Shown one piece after another: positions 19,882-27,616 of a stretch of DNA of 27,616 bases. Source of the DNA: an uncultured Eubacteriales bacterium. Lineage in GTDB: Bacteria; Bacillota; Clostridia; Christensenellales; UBA1242. The notes beneath the pieces are model-generated. The model searched no databases and had not been told where the DNA came from. It saw only the letters and a program-made list of their open reading frames with translations. How positions within the stretch are numbered: position 1 is the stretch's first letter; each line of letters opens with the position of its first letter. Location of the stretch: contig CAQFKO010000013.1 of NCBI GenBank assembly GCA_948787875.1, positions 1 through 27,616 on the forward strand, in the 5' to 3' direction. Position numbers and translations under genes: made by a program.

Positions 19882-22749
19882 TTAATTTGCATCATCGGGA
19901 ATATCGCTTTGAGAGTGCTTTTGCCAATTATCGAATTCGTGCTCATAAAGTTCGGAAGAATATTTGTTTGAAAAATCTTTTTGACCGTTTATATCAACAA
20001 TTTCAATATTGTCTTCAAGCTCATCTCTTGCATATTGTTCGTCAATGCTTCTTTGTCTTGAAATATCTATTGCACTTTTGTAAGTTGAAGCATTGCTTTG
20101 TGGTTCAATTGCGGGCTTTTTATTTTTGTATTGGTCGGCAAATTTGTCGTGGGCAAGCATTATTTGAATATCTTCCGCAGAATATTTTGAACCAAATGCA
20201 TCAACAGAAGGTGTTTCTTTTTTATCAAACAGTTCGTCTATTTCGTCGTCAGAAATTATTTGAGAATTTGAACTTACTGGATTTTCGGGTTTGTTTTGCG
20301 GAAGGTCGGGCAATGTTTTATGCAAAATTACAAGTTGATACACCAGCATTATAAACATAAACAAAGCCAAAATTCCGGAAATTATCAAAAGCACAAATTG
20401 GCTTGTCGGAATCATATATGCAAAAAACGGCAGGGCAGAAACAAGAGTCATGTTCTTTTTAAGATGCACAAGTTTGCGAATAATTACCACTGCTATTAAC
20501 TCAATTCCCGCAAAAACAAACAAAACAATAATCAACCAATTAAGGTTTATTTGCTCGCCGGTTAAAATCAAGCCACCCAAAATAACGGTTTCAAAAGACT
20601 TAAAGTTTTCGTCTTCTCCTCTTGAAATTCTGACATCATATTTTCCTGCTTCGGTAGGTTTGTTAATTGTCCAAACCTCTCCGATTTTGTATTCTACGGT
20701 AAAGCCCGAAAGTTCACTGAACCCCGAATAACTGAAATTTATATCACTTGTTAAATATGTTTGAATGGTTGCATTTATGGCAACGGTTTGCTTTTCGTTC
20801 CACTTTGCATAAATAACAAGATTTTGAGCCGGCATAGTGTTGTAGGCAAATGCAGAGGTTAAGTTTTTGTCAACAAACCAACCTGCAAATATTTTTCCCA
20901 AAACTTTGGCAGGGGTTGGAAGGGCAATGGTTTCGCCAAAATAATATGACCTTGAAATTATTGAATTAGGGCTATTTGTTTCAAAAGAAATTCTAAACAA
21001 AATTGGTTGCCATTTTGCAAATATAGTAAAGTCTTTTGCCGGCATGGTTAGTGTTGTGTCAAACGGAGTGTTATAAGTTCTGTCAAGAAACCAGCCTACA
21101 AAGGCGTTTCCCACTTTGCTTGGTGCTTCTATTGAAATATCTGCAAGGCTTGCACCAAATTCCAGCCAAATAGGTTCGTATAACATTGAGCCCATAGAAT
21201 TTATAATAATTCTAAATTCCTGCCTTTCCCATTTTGCAAAAACAGTTTGGTTGCTGTTTGAAAAAGTTGTTTGAACAAATTCGTTTAATAATTCTTTGTC
21301 GCAAAACCAACCCACAAATTTAAAGCCTTCTTTTTGCTCTAAGGAAGGGAAGGTGATGGTGTCGTTTATAATTCCCGATATCGAACCGATATTAGTTTCA
21401 CCGTCAACAAAGTTAATTGTGTAGGTTATTGCAGACCATTTTGCAAAAATTTCAAGGTCAGTGCCTGGCATCTGTGTCAAAACAAATTCGTTTTCAAGTG
21501 ATTTACTGTCAAACCAACCTTCAAAATTATAGCCGTCGCGACTAAGTATCGGCATCACAATCTGCTCTTCAAATTTAAGACTTAAAGGATTAAGTTCAAT
21601 ATCGCAGTTTGTGTTAAAAGAAAGGGTAAAAATGCTATCCGTCCACTTTGCAACAAAAGTCGGCTTTTTTTCAAATTGCAAAAACAGATTTATGTGATTG
21701 CTGTCATTAATTTCGCTGTAATTTTCAAATGAATTTTCTAAGTCAAGCTCGTCTAAACTTTGCGCAAAAATGGCTTCAATATCCGCGTCGGTTTTTTGAG
21801 ATTGCAAAAATTCTTCAAGCATTAGTTTGTCAAAATAATATAGTTTTCCATTTAACTCAAATTTTCCGAACCAACCGCAAAAGTCGTGATATAAGTTTGT
21901 CATATTTTCTTTTGTTGGAAAGTCAAAATTAAGTTTAAGTTCGGCAGGAGGTGTATAGCCTTCCGCAAAGGTTGCACCGTTTGGGTCAAAATCAATATAG
22001 ATATAGGCTATTGAAAAAACATTGTTATTTACAATTTGTGTTGAAATTCTGTAATAGTCAGCTTTGCAAACAAATTCAAAGTTATCTGTTTGGTTGTTTG
22101 TGTCAAGAGTTTCGCCAATCAAGTTTTTTAACGCAACGCAGTTATTTGCAGGAACTTCGATTTTCAATTTGTCGGAAGCCGAAACTTGTTCATGACAAAT
22201 AATTGAAAACTCTTCTGCGTTTGCAAAAATTCCCACAGCTTGATTTATTTCTTTTCCGAGGCTAAGTGTTGACAAGTTGTTCGAAGAGGTAAAAGAATAA
22301 TTTGTTTCTTGCAACATTGAAAGCGTTATATTTTCGCATTTAATCAAAAATTCGGTTTCTCCTGAGATTTGAAAAACATTTGAGCTTGATTCTATGCTTC
22401 CTGAAACGATAATTTCTTTTATATTATTAATAGGATAAAGATTTAATGCTTCGGTTGTTTTAAAGTTATTAAATTCAAGTGCAAGACTTTGAACCTCTCC
22501 ATCAGACATAAACAGATATGCTTCTTCAAAGGAAGAAAAAGTTGTTTTGTTTAATTCGTCGTCAGTAAGTTCAATCTCATCACCCGTTTGGCTTACCAAA
22601 AAGTGAGAGGACAAAATCTCACTGCCGGTATCGGTTATTGCGTAAGAGAGCAAAGTATTATCATTTTTTTGTGAAAAAAACAAAGCACTGCCAAAACAAA
22701 TAGCAAATGCTATTGCAAAACAAAAAAACAGATTTTTTATACTTTTCAT
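19882..22749 (-). CDS. Large surface protein with InlB-type repeats and C-terminal membrane helices
   Basis: 955 residues from the ATG at 22749, four bases after AAGGGGGT; an upstream in-frame start is rejected. A signal-like hydrophobic stretch (about 7-26) is followed by ~230 residues of unknown extracellular beta-rich sequence. Five Listeria-Bacteroides (InlB B-type) repeats then follow. Each has GW-F/FxGWF in the middle and ends in AKW, the ends falling near residues 368, 436, 505, 581 and 650; the first carries a ~60-residue insert. A KPTEAGKYDV segment (near 700) resembles an MBG/bacterial Ig-like domain. Instead of LPxTG, about three membrane helices lie at ~733-815, then a ~140-residue charged cytoplasmic tail (DDEIDELF, SAEDIQIML). 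It is probably an adhesin-like or sensing surface protein; its ligand is unknown. Confidence 0.85.
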   Translation of the reverse strand: MKSIKNLFFCFAIAFAICFGSALFFSQKNDNTLLSYAITDTGSEILSSHFLVSQTGDEIELTDDELNKTTFSSFEEAYLFMSDGEVQSLALEFNNFKTTEALNLYPINNIKEIIVSGSIESSSNVFQISGETEFLIKCENITLSMLQETNYSFTSSNNLSTLSLGKEINQAVGIFANAEEFSIICHEQVSASDKLKIEVPANNCVALKNLIGETLDTNNQTDNFEFVCKADYYRISTQIVNNNVFSIAYIYIDFDPNGATFAEGYTPPAELKLNFDFPTKENMTNLYHDFCGWFGKFELNGKLYYFDKLMLEEFLQSQKTDADIEAIFAQSLDELDLENSFENYSEINDSNHINLFLQFEKKPTFVAKWTDSIFTLSFNTNCDIELNPLSLKFEEQIVMPILSRDGYNFEGWFDSKSLENEFVLTQMPGTDLEIFAKWSAITYTINFVDGETNIGSISGIINDTITFPSLEQKEGFKFVGWFCDKELLNEFVQTTFSNSNQTVFAKWERQEFRIIINSMGSMLYEPIWLEFGASLADISIEAPSKVGNAFVGWFLDRTYNTPFDTTLTMPAKDFTIFAKWQPILFRISFETNSPNSIISRSYYFGETIALPTPAKVLGKIFAGWFVDKNLTSAFAYNTMPAQNLVIYAKWNEKQTVAINATIQTYLTSDINFSYSGFSELSGFTVEYKIGEVWTINKPTEAGKYDVRISRGEDENFKSFETVILGGLILTGEQINLNWLIIVLFVFAGIELIAVVIIRKLVHLKKNMTLVSALPFFAYMIPTSQFVLLIISGILALFMFIMLVYQLVILHKTLPDLPQNKPENPVSSNSQIISDDEIDELFDKKETPSVDAFGSKYSAEDIQIMLAHDKFADQYKNKKPAIEPQSNASTYKSAIDISRQRSIDEQYARDELEDNIEIVDINGQKDFSNKYSSELYEHEFDNWQKHSQSDIPDDAN

Positions 22750-22835
22750 AAAACCCCCTTGGCTCTGCATATTTATAGTAACTTTTTTTAAACAAATTGT
22801 AAACAAAAAAGCAAGGTTTTATACCTGTTTTAAAA

Positions 22836-22872
22836 ATAAAAAATGGGTGAAAACGACTTTGCATTTTCACTC
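22836..22872 (-). terminator. Intrinsic terminator of spoU-tkt
   Basis: GAGTGAAAA and TTTTCACCC (minus strand, one G-U pair) form a 9-bp stem, followed by T6. Confidence 0.85.
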
Positions 22873-22892
22873 ATATAATTTTGCTTTGATTT

Positions 22893-24851
22893 TTATTTAA
22901 TTTTTTTATAATTTGCTTTAATTTTTTTTGCAATTAGTTTGGAGTCAAAACCGGCATTAAAATACACTTCATTTCCGTTGCCACTTGTTTGATAATCTGT
23001 CACGCCAAAAATAAGTCCGTTTTCTCCCACATATTTATGCCAAACATAATCACAAGAAGCCTCAATTGCAACTTTTAATTTTGAAGATTTTAGCCTAACG
23101 GTTTTTTTGTAAGAATCAGGTTGACTGTCAAAAAGTTTTTCGCAAGGAACAGAGATAACCCTTGCACCCTCGCTTTCCAAAAGTTTTGCAACTTCGATTG
23201 CCAAAGCAACTTCGCGACCTGTTGCAAAAATTTCTATCTTAGGACTTGTTTTTGTTTCAAAAATAGCATATCCGCCATGCTCTGCGGATTCTATTGAAGA
23301 ATTTTCTAGTTCTTTTATTTTTGATTTGGTTGCAACAATTACAGTAGGTGTTTTTGTTTCTACAAAAATTTTGTAAGCGGCAACCATTTCGGAAAAGGTT
23401 GCAGGTCTTATAACATTAAGCCCCACAATTTGCCTTAGTTGACCGAGTTGCTCAATAGGTTGATGAGTTGGTCCGTCTTCGCCTATATCAATGCTGTCGT
23501 GAGTAAACACAGAAAGCACGGGTGCGTTCATCATTGCACGCATTTTAAGCGGAGGAAGCATATAGTTTGAAAACGCCAAAAATGTGCTGTCAAAAACATA
23601 TAGATCACTATATAGTGCTATTCCGTTTGCAACCGCGCCCATTGCATGCTCGCGAATTCCAAAGTGAATATTTTTGCCCAATCTGTTATTTTCAGAAAAG
23701 TCTCCGCCGTCATTAATATACGCTTTTGTTGAAGGTGCAAGGTCGGCTGTTCCGCCCACAAAATTGTTTTGAATTTTTGAAATTTCGTTCAATACTTTTC
23801 CACAGGCATCGCGACCTGCCATTTCTCCGTCAGAAACAAGAGTGCTTAAAATTTTTGCATAATTTATGTTTTTTTGCTTAAAATATGCAAAAAATTCTTT
23901 ATATTTTTCAGAATTTTGCACTTTTAAGTTATTTATCAAATTGTTGTAGGCACTATTTAATTGTTCATTTTTTGTTTTTGAAATTCTACAATAATCATAA
24001 ATCTCGTCAGGAACATAGAAACTGCCTTCAACGCCAAGTGCGGTTTTAAACTCGGCTAGTTCTTCTTTTGGAAGAGGATATGCGTGCACTGCGTTAGTGC
24101 CTGCTTTTTTTGTTCCAAGTCCGATAACTGTTTTAAAAATAACAATAACAGGTTTGTCGCTTTTTTTTGCGGCGGCAATTGCTTTTGTGCAATCTTTATA
24201 TTCGTTTCCGTTTTTAACAAAAATAACACGCCAGCCCATTGCTTCAAATTTTTTGCCCATATCGTCAACAGTTGCAATGTTTGTGTTTCCGTCAATGGTT
24301 ATGTTGTTGCTGTCATATAAAAGAATTAGTTTGTTTAGTTTAAGAGCCCCTGCAAGAGAACAAGCCTCCATGCCCACGCCCTCCATCAAGCATCCGTCGC
24401 CCGCATAGCAATATGTATAATTAGATACCAACTCTTTTCCGAATCTTTCGCACAACATACTTTCGGCAATTGCCATGCCCACCGCATTGGCAATACCTTG
24501 ACCGAGTGGACCCGTTGTGGTTTCCACTGCGGGAACAACATTATATTCGGGGTGACCCGGAGTTTTTGACCCGCAAGTTCTGAAACTTTTTAAATCTTCA
24601 ACAGAAATATCAAAGCCAAACAGGTGTAAGCAAGAATATAAAAGTGCACTTGCGTGCCCTGCGGAAAGCACAAAGCGGTCACGAACAGGGCATTGTTTTT
24701 TTTGAGTGCTAAATCTCAAATGGTCTTTAAAAAGAGCAAATAAAATCGAGCTTGCTCCAATAGCCGAACCCGTGTGTCCTGACTTTGCGTTAGAAATTGT
24801 TTCGGCGGTAATAGACTTTAAGTAATTGATTGCTTTTTGATTAATATCCAT
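22893..24851 (-). CDS. tkt: Transketolase
   Basis: 652 residues from the ATG at 24851, eight bases after AAGGAAG; the longer open frame upstream overlaps the preceding gene. It transfers two-carbon ketol units between pentose and triose/hexose phosphates using thiamine diphosphate. Visible family marks: SGHTGSAIGA (GHTG for the usual GHPG, with the catalytic-site histidine kept), TPGHPEY, TTTGPLGQGIANAVGMAIAE (near 110), the ThDP-Mg motif GDGCLMEG...NN (near 150-180), and GEDGPTHQPIEQL (near 455) in the pyrimidine domain. It starts 19 bases after the SpoU methyltransferase stop, so the two form an operon. In an anaerobe without an evident oxidative pathway it would supply pentoses for nucleotides. 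Secure. Confidence 0.96.
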   Translation of the reverse strand: MDINQKAINYLKSITAETISNAKSGHTGSAIGASSILFALFKDHLRFSTQKKQCPVRDRFVLSAGHASALLYSCLHLFGFDISVEDLKSFRTCGSKTPGHPEYNVVPAVETTTGPLGQGIANAVGMAIAESMLCERFGKELVSNYTYCYAGDGCLMEGVGMEACSLAGALKLNKLILLYDSNNITIDGNTNIATVDDMGKKFEAMGWRVIFVKNGNEYKDCTKAIAAAKKSDKPVIVIFKTVIGLGTKKAGTNAVHAYPLPKEELAEFKTALGVEGSFYVPDEIYDYCRISKTKNEQLNSAYNNLINNLKVQNSEKYKEFFAYFKQKNINYAKILSTLVSDGEMAGRDACGKVLNEISKIQNNFVGGTADLAPSTKAYINDGGDFSENNRLGKNIHFGIREHAMGAVANGIALYSDLYVFDSTFLAFSNYMLPPLKMRAMMNAPVLSVFTHDSIDIGEDGPTHQPIEQLGQLRQIVGLNVIRPATFSEMVAAYKIFVETKTPTVIVATKSKIKELENSSIESAEHGGYAIFETKTSPKIEIFATGREVALAIEVAKLLESEGARVISVPCEKLFDSQPDSYKKTVRLKSSKLKVAIEASCDYVWHKYVGENGLIFGVTDYQTSGNGNEVYFNAGFDSKLIAKKIKANYKKIK

Positions 24852-24870
24852 AAAAAATACTTCCTTTATT

Positions 24871-25740
24871 TTATTTTGATTTTTCTTCAAATTTTTTAAG
24901 TCCAATTTCATAAGCCACCAAAGTAGACGCAAATCCAACATTTAATGATTCGCAACTTCCAAGCATCGGAATAATAACCGGTTCGGCATTTTTAAGTGTT
25001 CTCCAAGAGGCAGAAATTCCTGTATGTTCGTTGCCCGCAACGATTGCGATTCTTCCTTTGTGGCTAACTTCTCTGTAACTTTTTTTAGACGAAAGGTCAG
25101 TTACAACACATCTGAAATTATTTTTAACCAGCCACTCTTGAACCTCATTTATTTCTGCTTGAATGCAAGGAAGCATAAAACTTGCACCAAGGCTAGCTCT
25201 AATTAGTCTTGAATTATTAAGTTTTGCTTTTGCATTGGTAATAATGGCAAAGTCGCCCCCCGCGCAGTCAAAAGACCTAAGAATAGCACCTATATTTCCG
25301 GGTTGCTCCAAGCCGTCGGTTATTATTGCCAAAATATCTTGTTTGTTTTTAATCAAAGCTTCAAGGTCTGAAAATCCAAAACTTTTTGACTTTACAACAA
25401 CAAAATATTCGTCTTCGCCATCTCGGTCGCTGATTTTTTTGCAAGCCTTTTGTGAAATTATAAAGGTTTGTTTTGCAAATTTTGCAAGTCTCAAAATTTG
25501 TTCGAGTTCGTTTTTGTCATTGCAACCTTCCAGCCTTTCGGAAGAAATCAAAAATAAAGGTATTTCAAAGTTTTTTTGAATAAGTTTGTCAGACGCCCAA
25601 AGCCCCTCGCAAACAAACAGACTTTTGTCTTTGCATTTTCCGCTAACTAAATCTTTTGCAAGATTCACTTGGTCAGAAGCAATTCCGCAAATTTGCGACT
25701 TGGCTTTTATGCTACTGATAATATTTTGTAAATTTTCCAT
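24871..25740 (-). CDS. SpoU/TrmH-family RNA 2'-O-methyltransferase
   Basis: 289 residues from the ATG at 25740, six bases after GAGG; a TTG-initiated extension is not needed. The enzyme uses S-adenosylmethionine to methylate a ribose in rRNA or tRNA. The three SpoU motifs are visible in the C-terminal half: NNSRLIRASLGA with the catalytic arginine (near 185), IVAGNEHTGIS (near 240) and IPMLGSCESLNVGFAS (near 262). They form the trefoil-knot cofactor site. The N-terminal ~115 residues, with a LFVCEGLWASDKLI segment, look like the substrate-binding domain of this family. First gene of the operon with transketolase, a pairing without an evident functional link. The RNA target cannot be told. Confidence 0.92.
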   Translation of the reverse strand: MENLQNIISSIKAKSQICGIASDQVNLAKDLVSGKCKDKSLFVCEGLWASDKLIQKNFEIPLFLISSERLEGCNDKNELEQILRLAKFAKQTFIISQKACKKISDRDGEDEYFVVVKSKSFGFSDLEALIKNKQDILAIITDGLEQPGNIGAILRSFDCAGGDFAIITNAKAKLNNSRLIRASLGASFMLPCIQAEINEVQEWLVKNNFRCVVTDLSSKKSYREVSHKGRIAIVAGNEHTGISASWRTLKNAEPVIIPMLGSCESLNVGFASTLVAYEIGLKKFEEKSK

Positions 25741-25756
25741 AATTATCCTCAAATTA

Positions 25757-25785
25757 AGTTTAAAAAACTTTTATGTGTTTGTCAA
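25757..25785 (-). promoter_or_regulatory. Promoter of the spoU-tkt operon
   Basis: Minus strand -35 TTGACA (25785-25780), 17-bp spacer, -10 TAAACT (25762-25757). Confidence 0.78.
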
Positions 25786-25871
25786 TTTTTAATTGCAATA
25801 AAATTTTATATAATTTTTTAAATATTTTTAAAATTTTAAAAACAATTTTAGACAAAGTCAAAATAATTCTA

Positions 25872-25900
25872 TTTACAAAATCATAAAGTGGTTGTATAAT
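25872..25900 (+). promoter_or_regulatory. Promoter of the CNNM/CorC-type gene
   Basis: -35 TTTACA at 25872-25877, 17-bp spacer, -10 TATAAT at 25895-25900, preceded by TTG directly upstream. Confidence 0.72.
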
Positions 25901-25938
25901 AACATTATTATATTTTTTATCAGGAGAAATAAAAATTT

Positions 25939-27300
25939 ATGGTTTATCCCTCGACATTAATGCTTGCCCAGCAGTTTGCGGTAACTGATGCGATTTCAAT
26001 TGTGGCAATTGTGCTTTTAATTGTGCTGTCTGCATTTTTTTCAGCGAGCGAAACTGCATTTTCATCTGTTAACACTCTTCATATAAAAAGTTTTGCCGAA
26101 CAAAAGGTTAAGGGTGCAAGAAGAGCACAATATATTTGCGATCACTATGACTTTGCACTTGTCTGCTTTTTGGTAGGAAATAACCTGACAAATATTGCAA
26201 ATACAACTATTTGTGCATACTTGTTTTCAAAATTTATTGTTAATCCAACCATTTCAAATTTGGTAAACACTGTAATAATGACAATCATAATTCTTATTTT
26301 CGGTGAAATTTTGCCAAAGGGTTATGCAAAACACAATCCCGAAAAATTTGTTTTGAAATTTTCTGCCGCAATTTATGCATTTATGAAAATTATTTTTGTA
26401 ATAGCAATGCCGTTTTATGGTCTTCAAAAAATTGTTTTAAAGAAAAAAGAAGAACAAAAAATAACAGAAGACGAGTTTGAAACCATTGTTGACAGACTTG
26501 AAGATCAAGGCACAATCGACAGCGAAAACGCAAACATAATTCACGGCGCGATAGATATTTCCGAAAAAACGGTTTATGATATTTGTGTGCCAAGGGTAGA
26601 TATGATAGCCTTGCCACTATCTGCCAGCTTTGAAGACATAAAAGAAGTTCATGACAAATATAAGTTTTCAAGAATTCCTGTTTTTGGAGAAGACAAAGAC
26701 GACATTATCGGAATTTTAAATTACAAAGACCTTTTGTTTGCCGATGTAAAAAGTGCAAAATTCAATTTAAAGCAAATTTTGATAAAGCCTATCAGAGTTA
26801 CCGACAACATGAAAGTTGACGAGCTTATTAAGCTTATGCAAAAAGAGCAAAAACACATGGCGATTGTGGTTGACGAGTTTGGCGGAACAACGGGACTTGT
26901 AACCTTAGAGGACGCAATTGAATTGCTTTTCGGTGAAATTTATGACGAGCATGATATTAGCGAAGGCGAACCTATAATTAAATTAAAAGATAACAAGTTC
27001 AGCGTTGACCCCGATGTTTCTATTGAAGATTTGTTTGAATATTTAAAGATAGAGCATTTGCCTGAAACAAATTATTCGTCGGTTGGCGGAATGGTATATG
27101 AGCTTTTAGAGGCTATTCCAGAAAAAGGCAAAACCGTTTCAATCACAGCAATAGACGATGTTTTAGACGAAAAGAATAATTATATAGAAATGATTGCAGA
27201 CCTAACCTTTACGATTGACAAAGTAGAAGACAACAGAATAATGAGGCTGGTTTTGTCGGTTTCGCGAAGCCAAAAGCAATCAGACAACAAAGAAGATTAA
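25939..27300 (+). CDS. CNNM/CorC-type (hemolysin C family) membrane protein with CBS pair
   Basis: 453 residues. The family is tied to magnesium/cobalt efflux or resistance; the old name hemolysin is misleading. The N-terminal DUF21/CNNM membrane domain (about 15-160) shows SAFFSASETAFSSVN, GNNLTNIANT and FGEILPKGYAKH in the expected order. A CBS-domain pair follows (about 210-340), starting ICVPRVDMIALP and including FSRIPVFGEDKDDIIGILNYKDLL, then VVDEFGGTTGLVTLEDAIELLFGE. A CorC/HlyC C-terminal domain (about 355-440) begins NKFSVDPDVSIEDL. The ATG lies 11 bases after AGGAGA, a little long, so a slightly later start is possible, but none has a better site. Single-gene unit with clear promoter and terminator. 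Secure family, ion not shown. Confidence 0.93.
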   Translation: MVYPSTLMLAQQFAVTDAISIVAIVLLIVLSAFFSASETAFSSVNTLHIKSFAEQKVKGARRAQYICDHYDFALVCFLVGNNLTNIANTTICAYLFSKFIVNPTISNLVNTVIMTIIILIFGEILPKGYAKHNPEKFVLKFSAAIYAFMKIIFVIAMPFYGLQKIVLKKKEEQKITEDEFETIVDRLEDQGTIDSENANIIHGAIDISEKTVYDICVPRVDMIALPLSASFEDIKEVHDKYKFSRIPVFGEDKDDIIGILNYKDLLFADVKSAKFNLKQILIKPIRVTDNMKVDELIKLMQKEQKHMAIVVDEFGGTTGLVTLEDAIELLFGEIYDEHDISEGEPIIKLKDNKFSVDPDVSIEDLFEYLKIEHLPETNYSSVGGMVYELLEAIPEKGKTVSITAIDDVLDEKNNYIEMIADLTFTIDKVEDNRIMRLVLSVSRSQKQSDNKED

Positions 27301-27308
27301 TTTAAAAC

Positions 27309-27342
27309 AAAAAAAGCCAAACAATTTCGTTTGGCTTTTTTT
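27309..27342. terminator. Bidirectional terminator at the convergent end
   Basis: GCCAAAC and GTTTGGC with flanking A and T runs form a near-perfect 13-bp stem with a 6-nt loop. It serves the gene ending at 27300 (+) and the small gene ending at 27341 (-). Confidence 0.9.
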
Positions 27343-27556
27343 ATAAGTTGATTAATTCAATTATCAAAGTGTCATTAAATAAAATTAGTTTAGGTATTAG
27401 CTTTTGTGATTCAAAATCAAAAATATTATCTAAAACATTCAAAACATATTCTTTTATATCTTCTTTGTTTCTGAGTTTTAGTTTGTTTATATAATTTTGT
27501 TCTTCAATTTGTCCATAGCCAAAATCATGATTATTTACATATTCTTTACTCTTCAT
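27341..27556 (-). CDS. Unknown 71-aa protein
   Basis: A strong ribosome site (AAGGAG) lies six bases before the ATG at 27556, and the shared terminator lies at its stop, so this short frame is probably a gene. The product is soluble, charged, with no signal or membrane helix. The N-terminus is polar and asparagine-rich. A helical middle rich in K and E leads to a hydrophobic C-terminal part (PKLILFNDTLIIELINL). It resembles the small acidic helper or antitoxin-sized proteins common in such genomes, but I recognise no family. What lies upstream is outside the window, so it could be the last gene of an operon. Confidence 0.65.
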   Translation of the reverse strand: MKSKEYVNNHDFGYGQIEEQNYINKLKLRNKEDIKEYVLNVLDNIFDFESQKLIPKLILFNDTLIIELINL

Positions 27557-27616
27557 ATTTTCTCCTTTTTGTATTTTAAAAATTTTTGTGTGATAAGCCC
27601 ATTAGGGTTTTTTATT

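Noticed and set aside
19848..20354. 168-aa plus-strand frame opposite the InlB-repeat gene
   Set aside because: It starts inside a terminator hairpin and is antisense to a gene with clear domains.
1..27616. CRISPR array, prophage or complete defence system
   Set aside because: No regularly spaced repeats, phage structural genes, or recognised defence genes were seen.
1..27616. Reassigned TGA codon, as in some low-GC lineages
   Set aside because: Tryptophan is encoded by TGG throughout, and no conserved reading frame needs to pass a TGA.

Overview
The window looks like a piece of chromosome from a low-GC, Gram-positive, anaerobic bacterium, most likely an uncultured member of the Clostridia (Bacillota). 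The reasons are the roughly one-third GC content, AGGAGG-type ribosome sites, strict -35/-10 promoters, stop codons that are nearly all TAA, the oxygen-sensitive ribonucleotide reductase NrdD with NrdG, a ThyX-type thymidylate synthase, and surface proteins of RHS and InlB-repeat type. The genus cannot be fixed from the sequence alone.

Layout. 1-2265 is the 3' part of an RHS/YD-repeat gene that stops right after the RHS core, with no toxin tip. A tRNA-Thr (anticodon GGT) follows on the minus strand. It has a consensus promoter and an unexplained 58-nt hairpin in its leader. 2941-4840 holds two unknown genes, one of them a membrane protein with a YcxB-like end. 4861-5589 is a 729-bp cassette bounded by matching inverted repeats and carrying one small two-helix membrane protein. 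tex (minus) and an ABC-F ATPase gene (plus) diverge from a shared region. thyX-folD is a two-gene folate/dTMP operon. Its ThyX is a tandem duplication in which the two halves have lost complementary active-site residues. After an unknown 380-aa protein come a TIM-barrel sugar isomerase-like protein and the nrdD-nrdG operon, both on the minus strand, the operon with a probable pair of NrdR boxes over its promoter. Further minus-strand genes are a histidine-rich metal permease, a PlsC-like acyltransferase, a large InlB-repeat surface protein, and a SpoU methyltransferase-transketolase operon. The right end has a CNNM/CorC-type membrane protein (plus) and a 71-aa unknown protein (minus).

Functionally, much of the window is DNA-precursor and housekeeping metabolism. 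NrdD/NrdG make deoxynucleotides without oxygen, ThyX makes dTMP, FolD handles the one-carbon folate pool ThyX draws on, and transketolase supplies pentose phosphate. The rest is envelope work (RHS protein, InlB-repeat protein, acyltransferase, two metal/ion membrane proteins) and translation or RNA upkeep (Tex, ABC-F, SpoU, tRNA-Thr). Most transcription units are closed by clear intrinsic terminators, so operon limits are fairly certain.

The most unusual signals are the asymmetric fused ThyX, the inverted-repeat cassette next to tex, and the structured leader of tRNA-Thr. No CRISPR array, prophage, transposase or complete defence system was seen.
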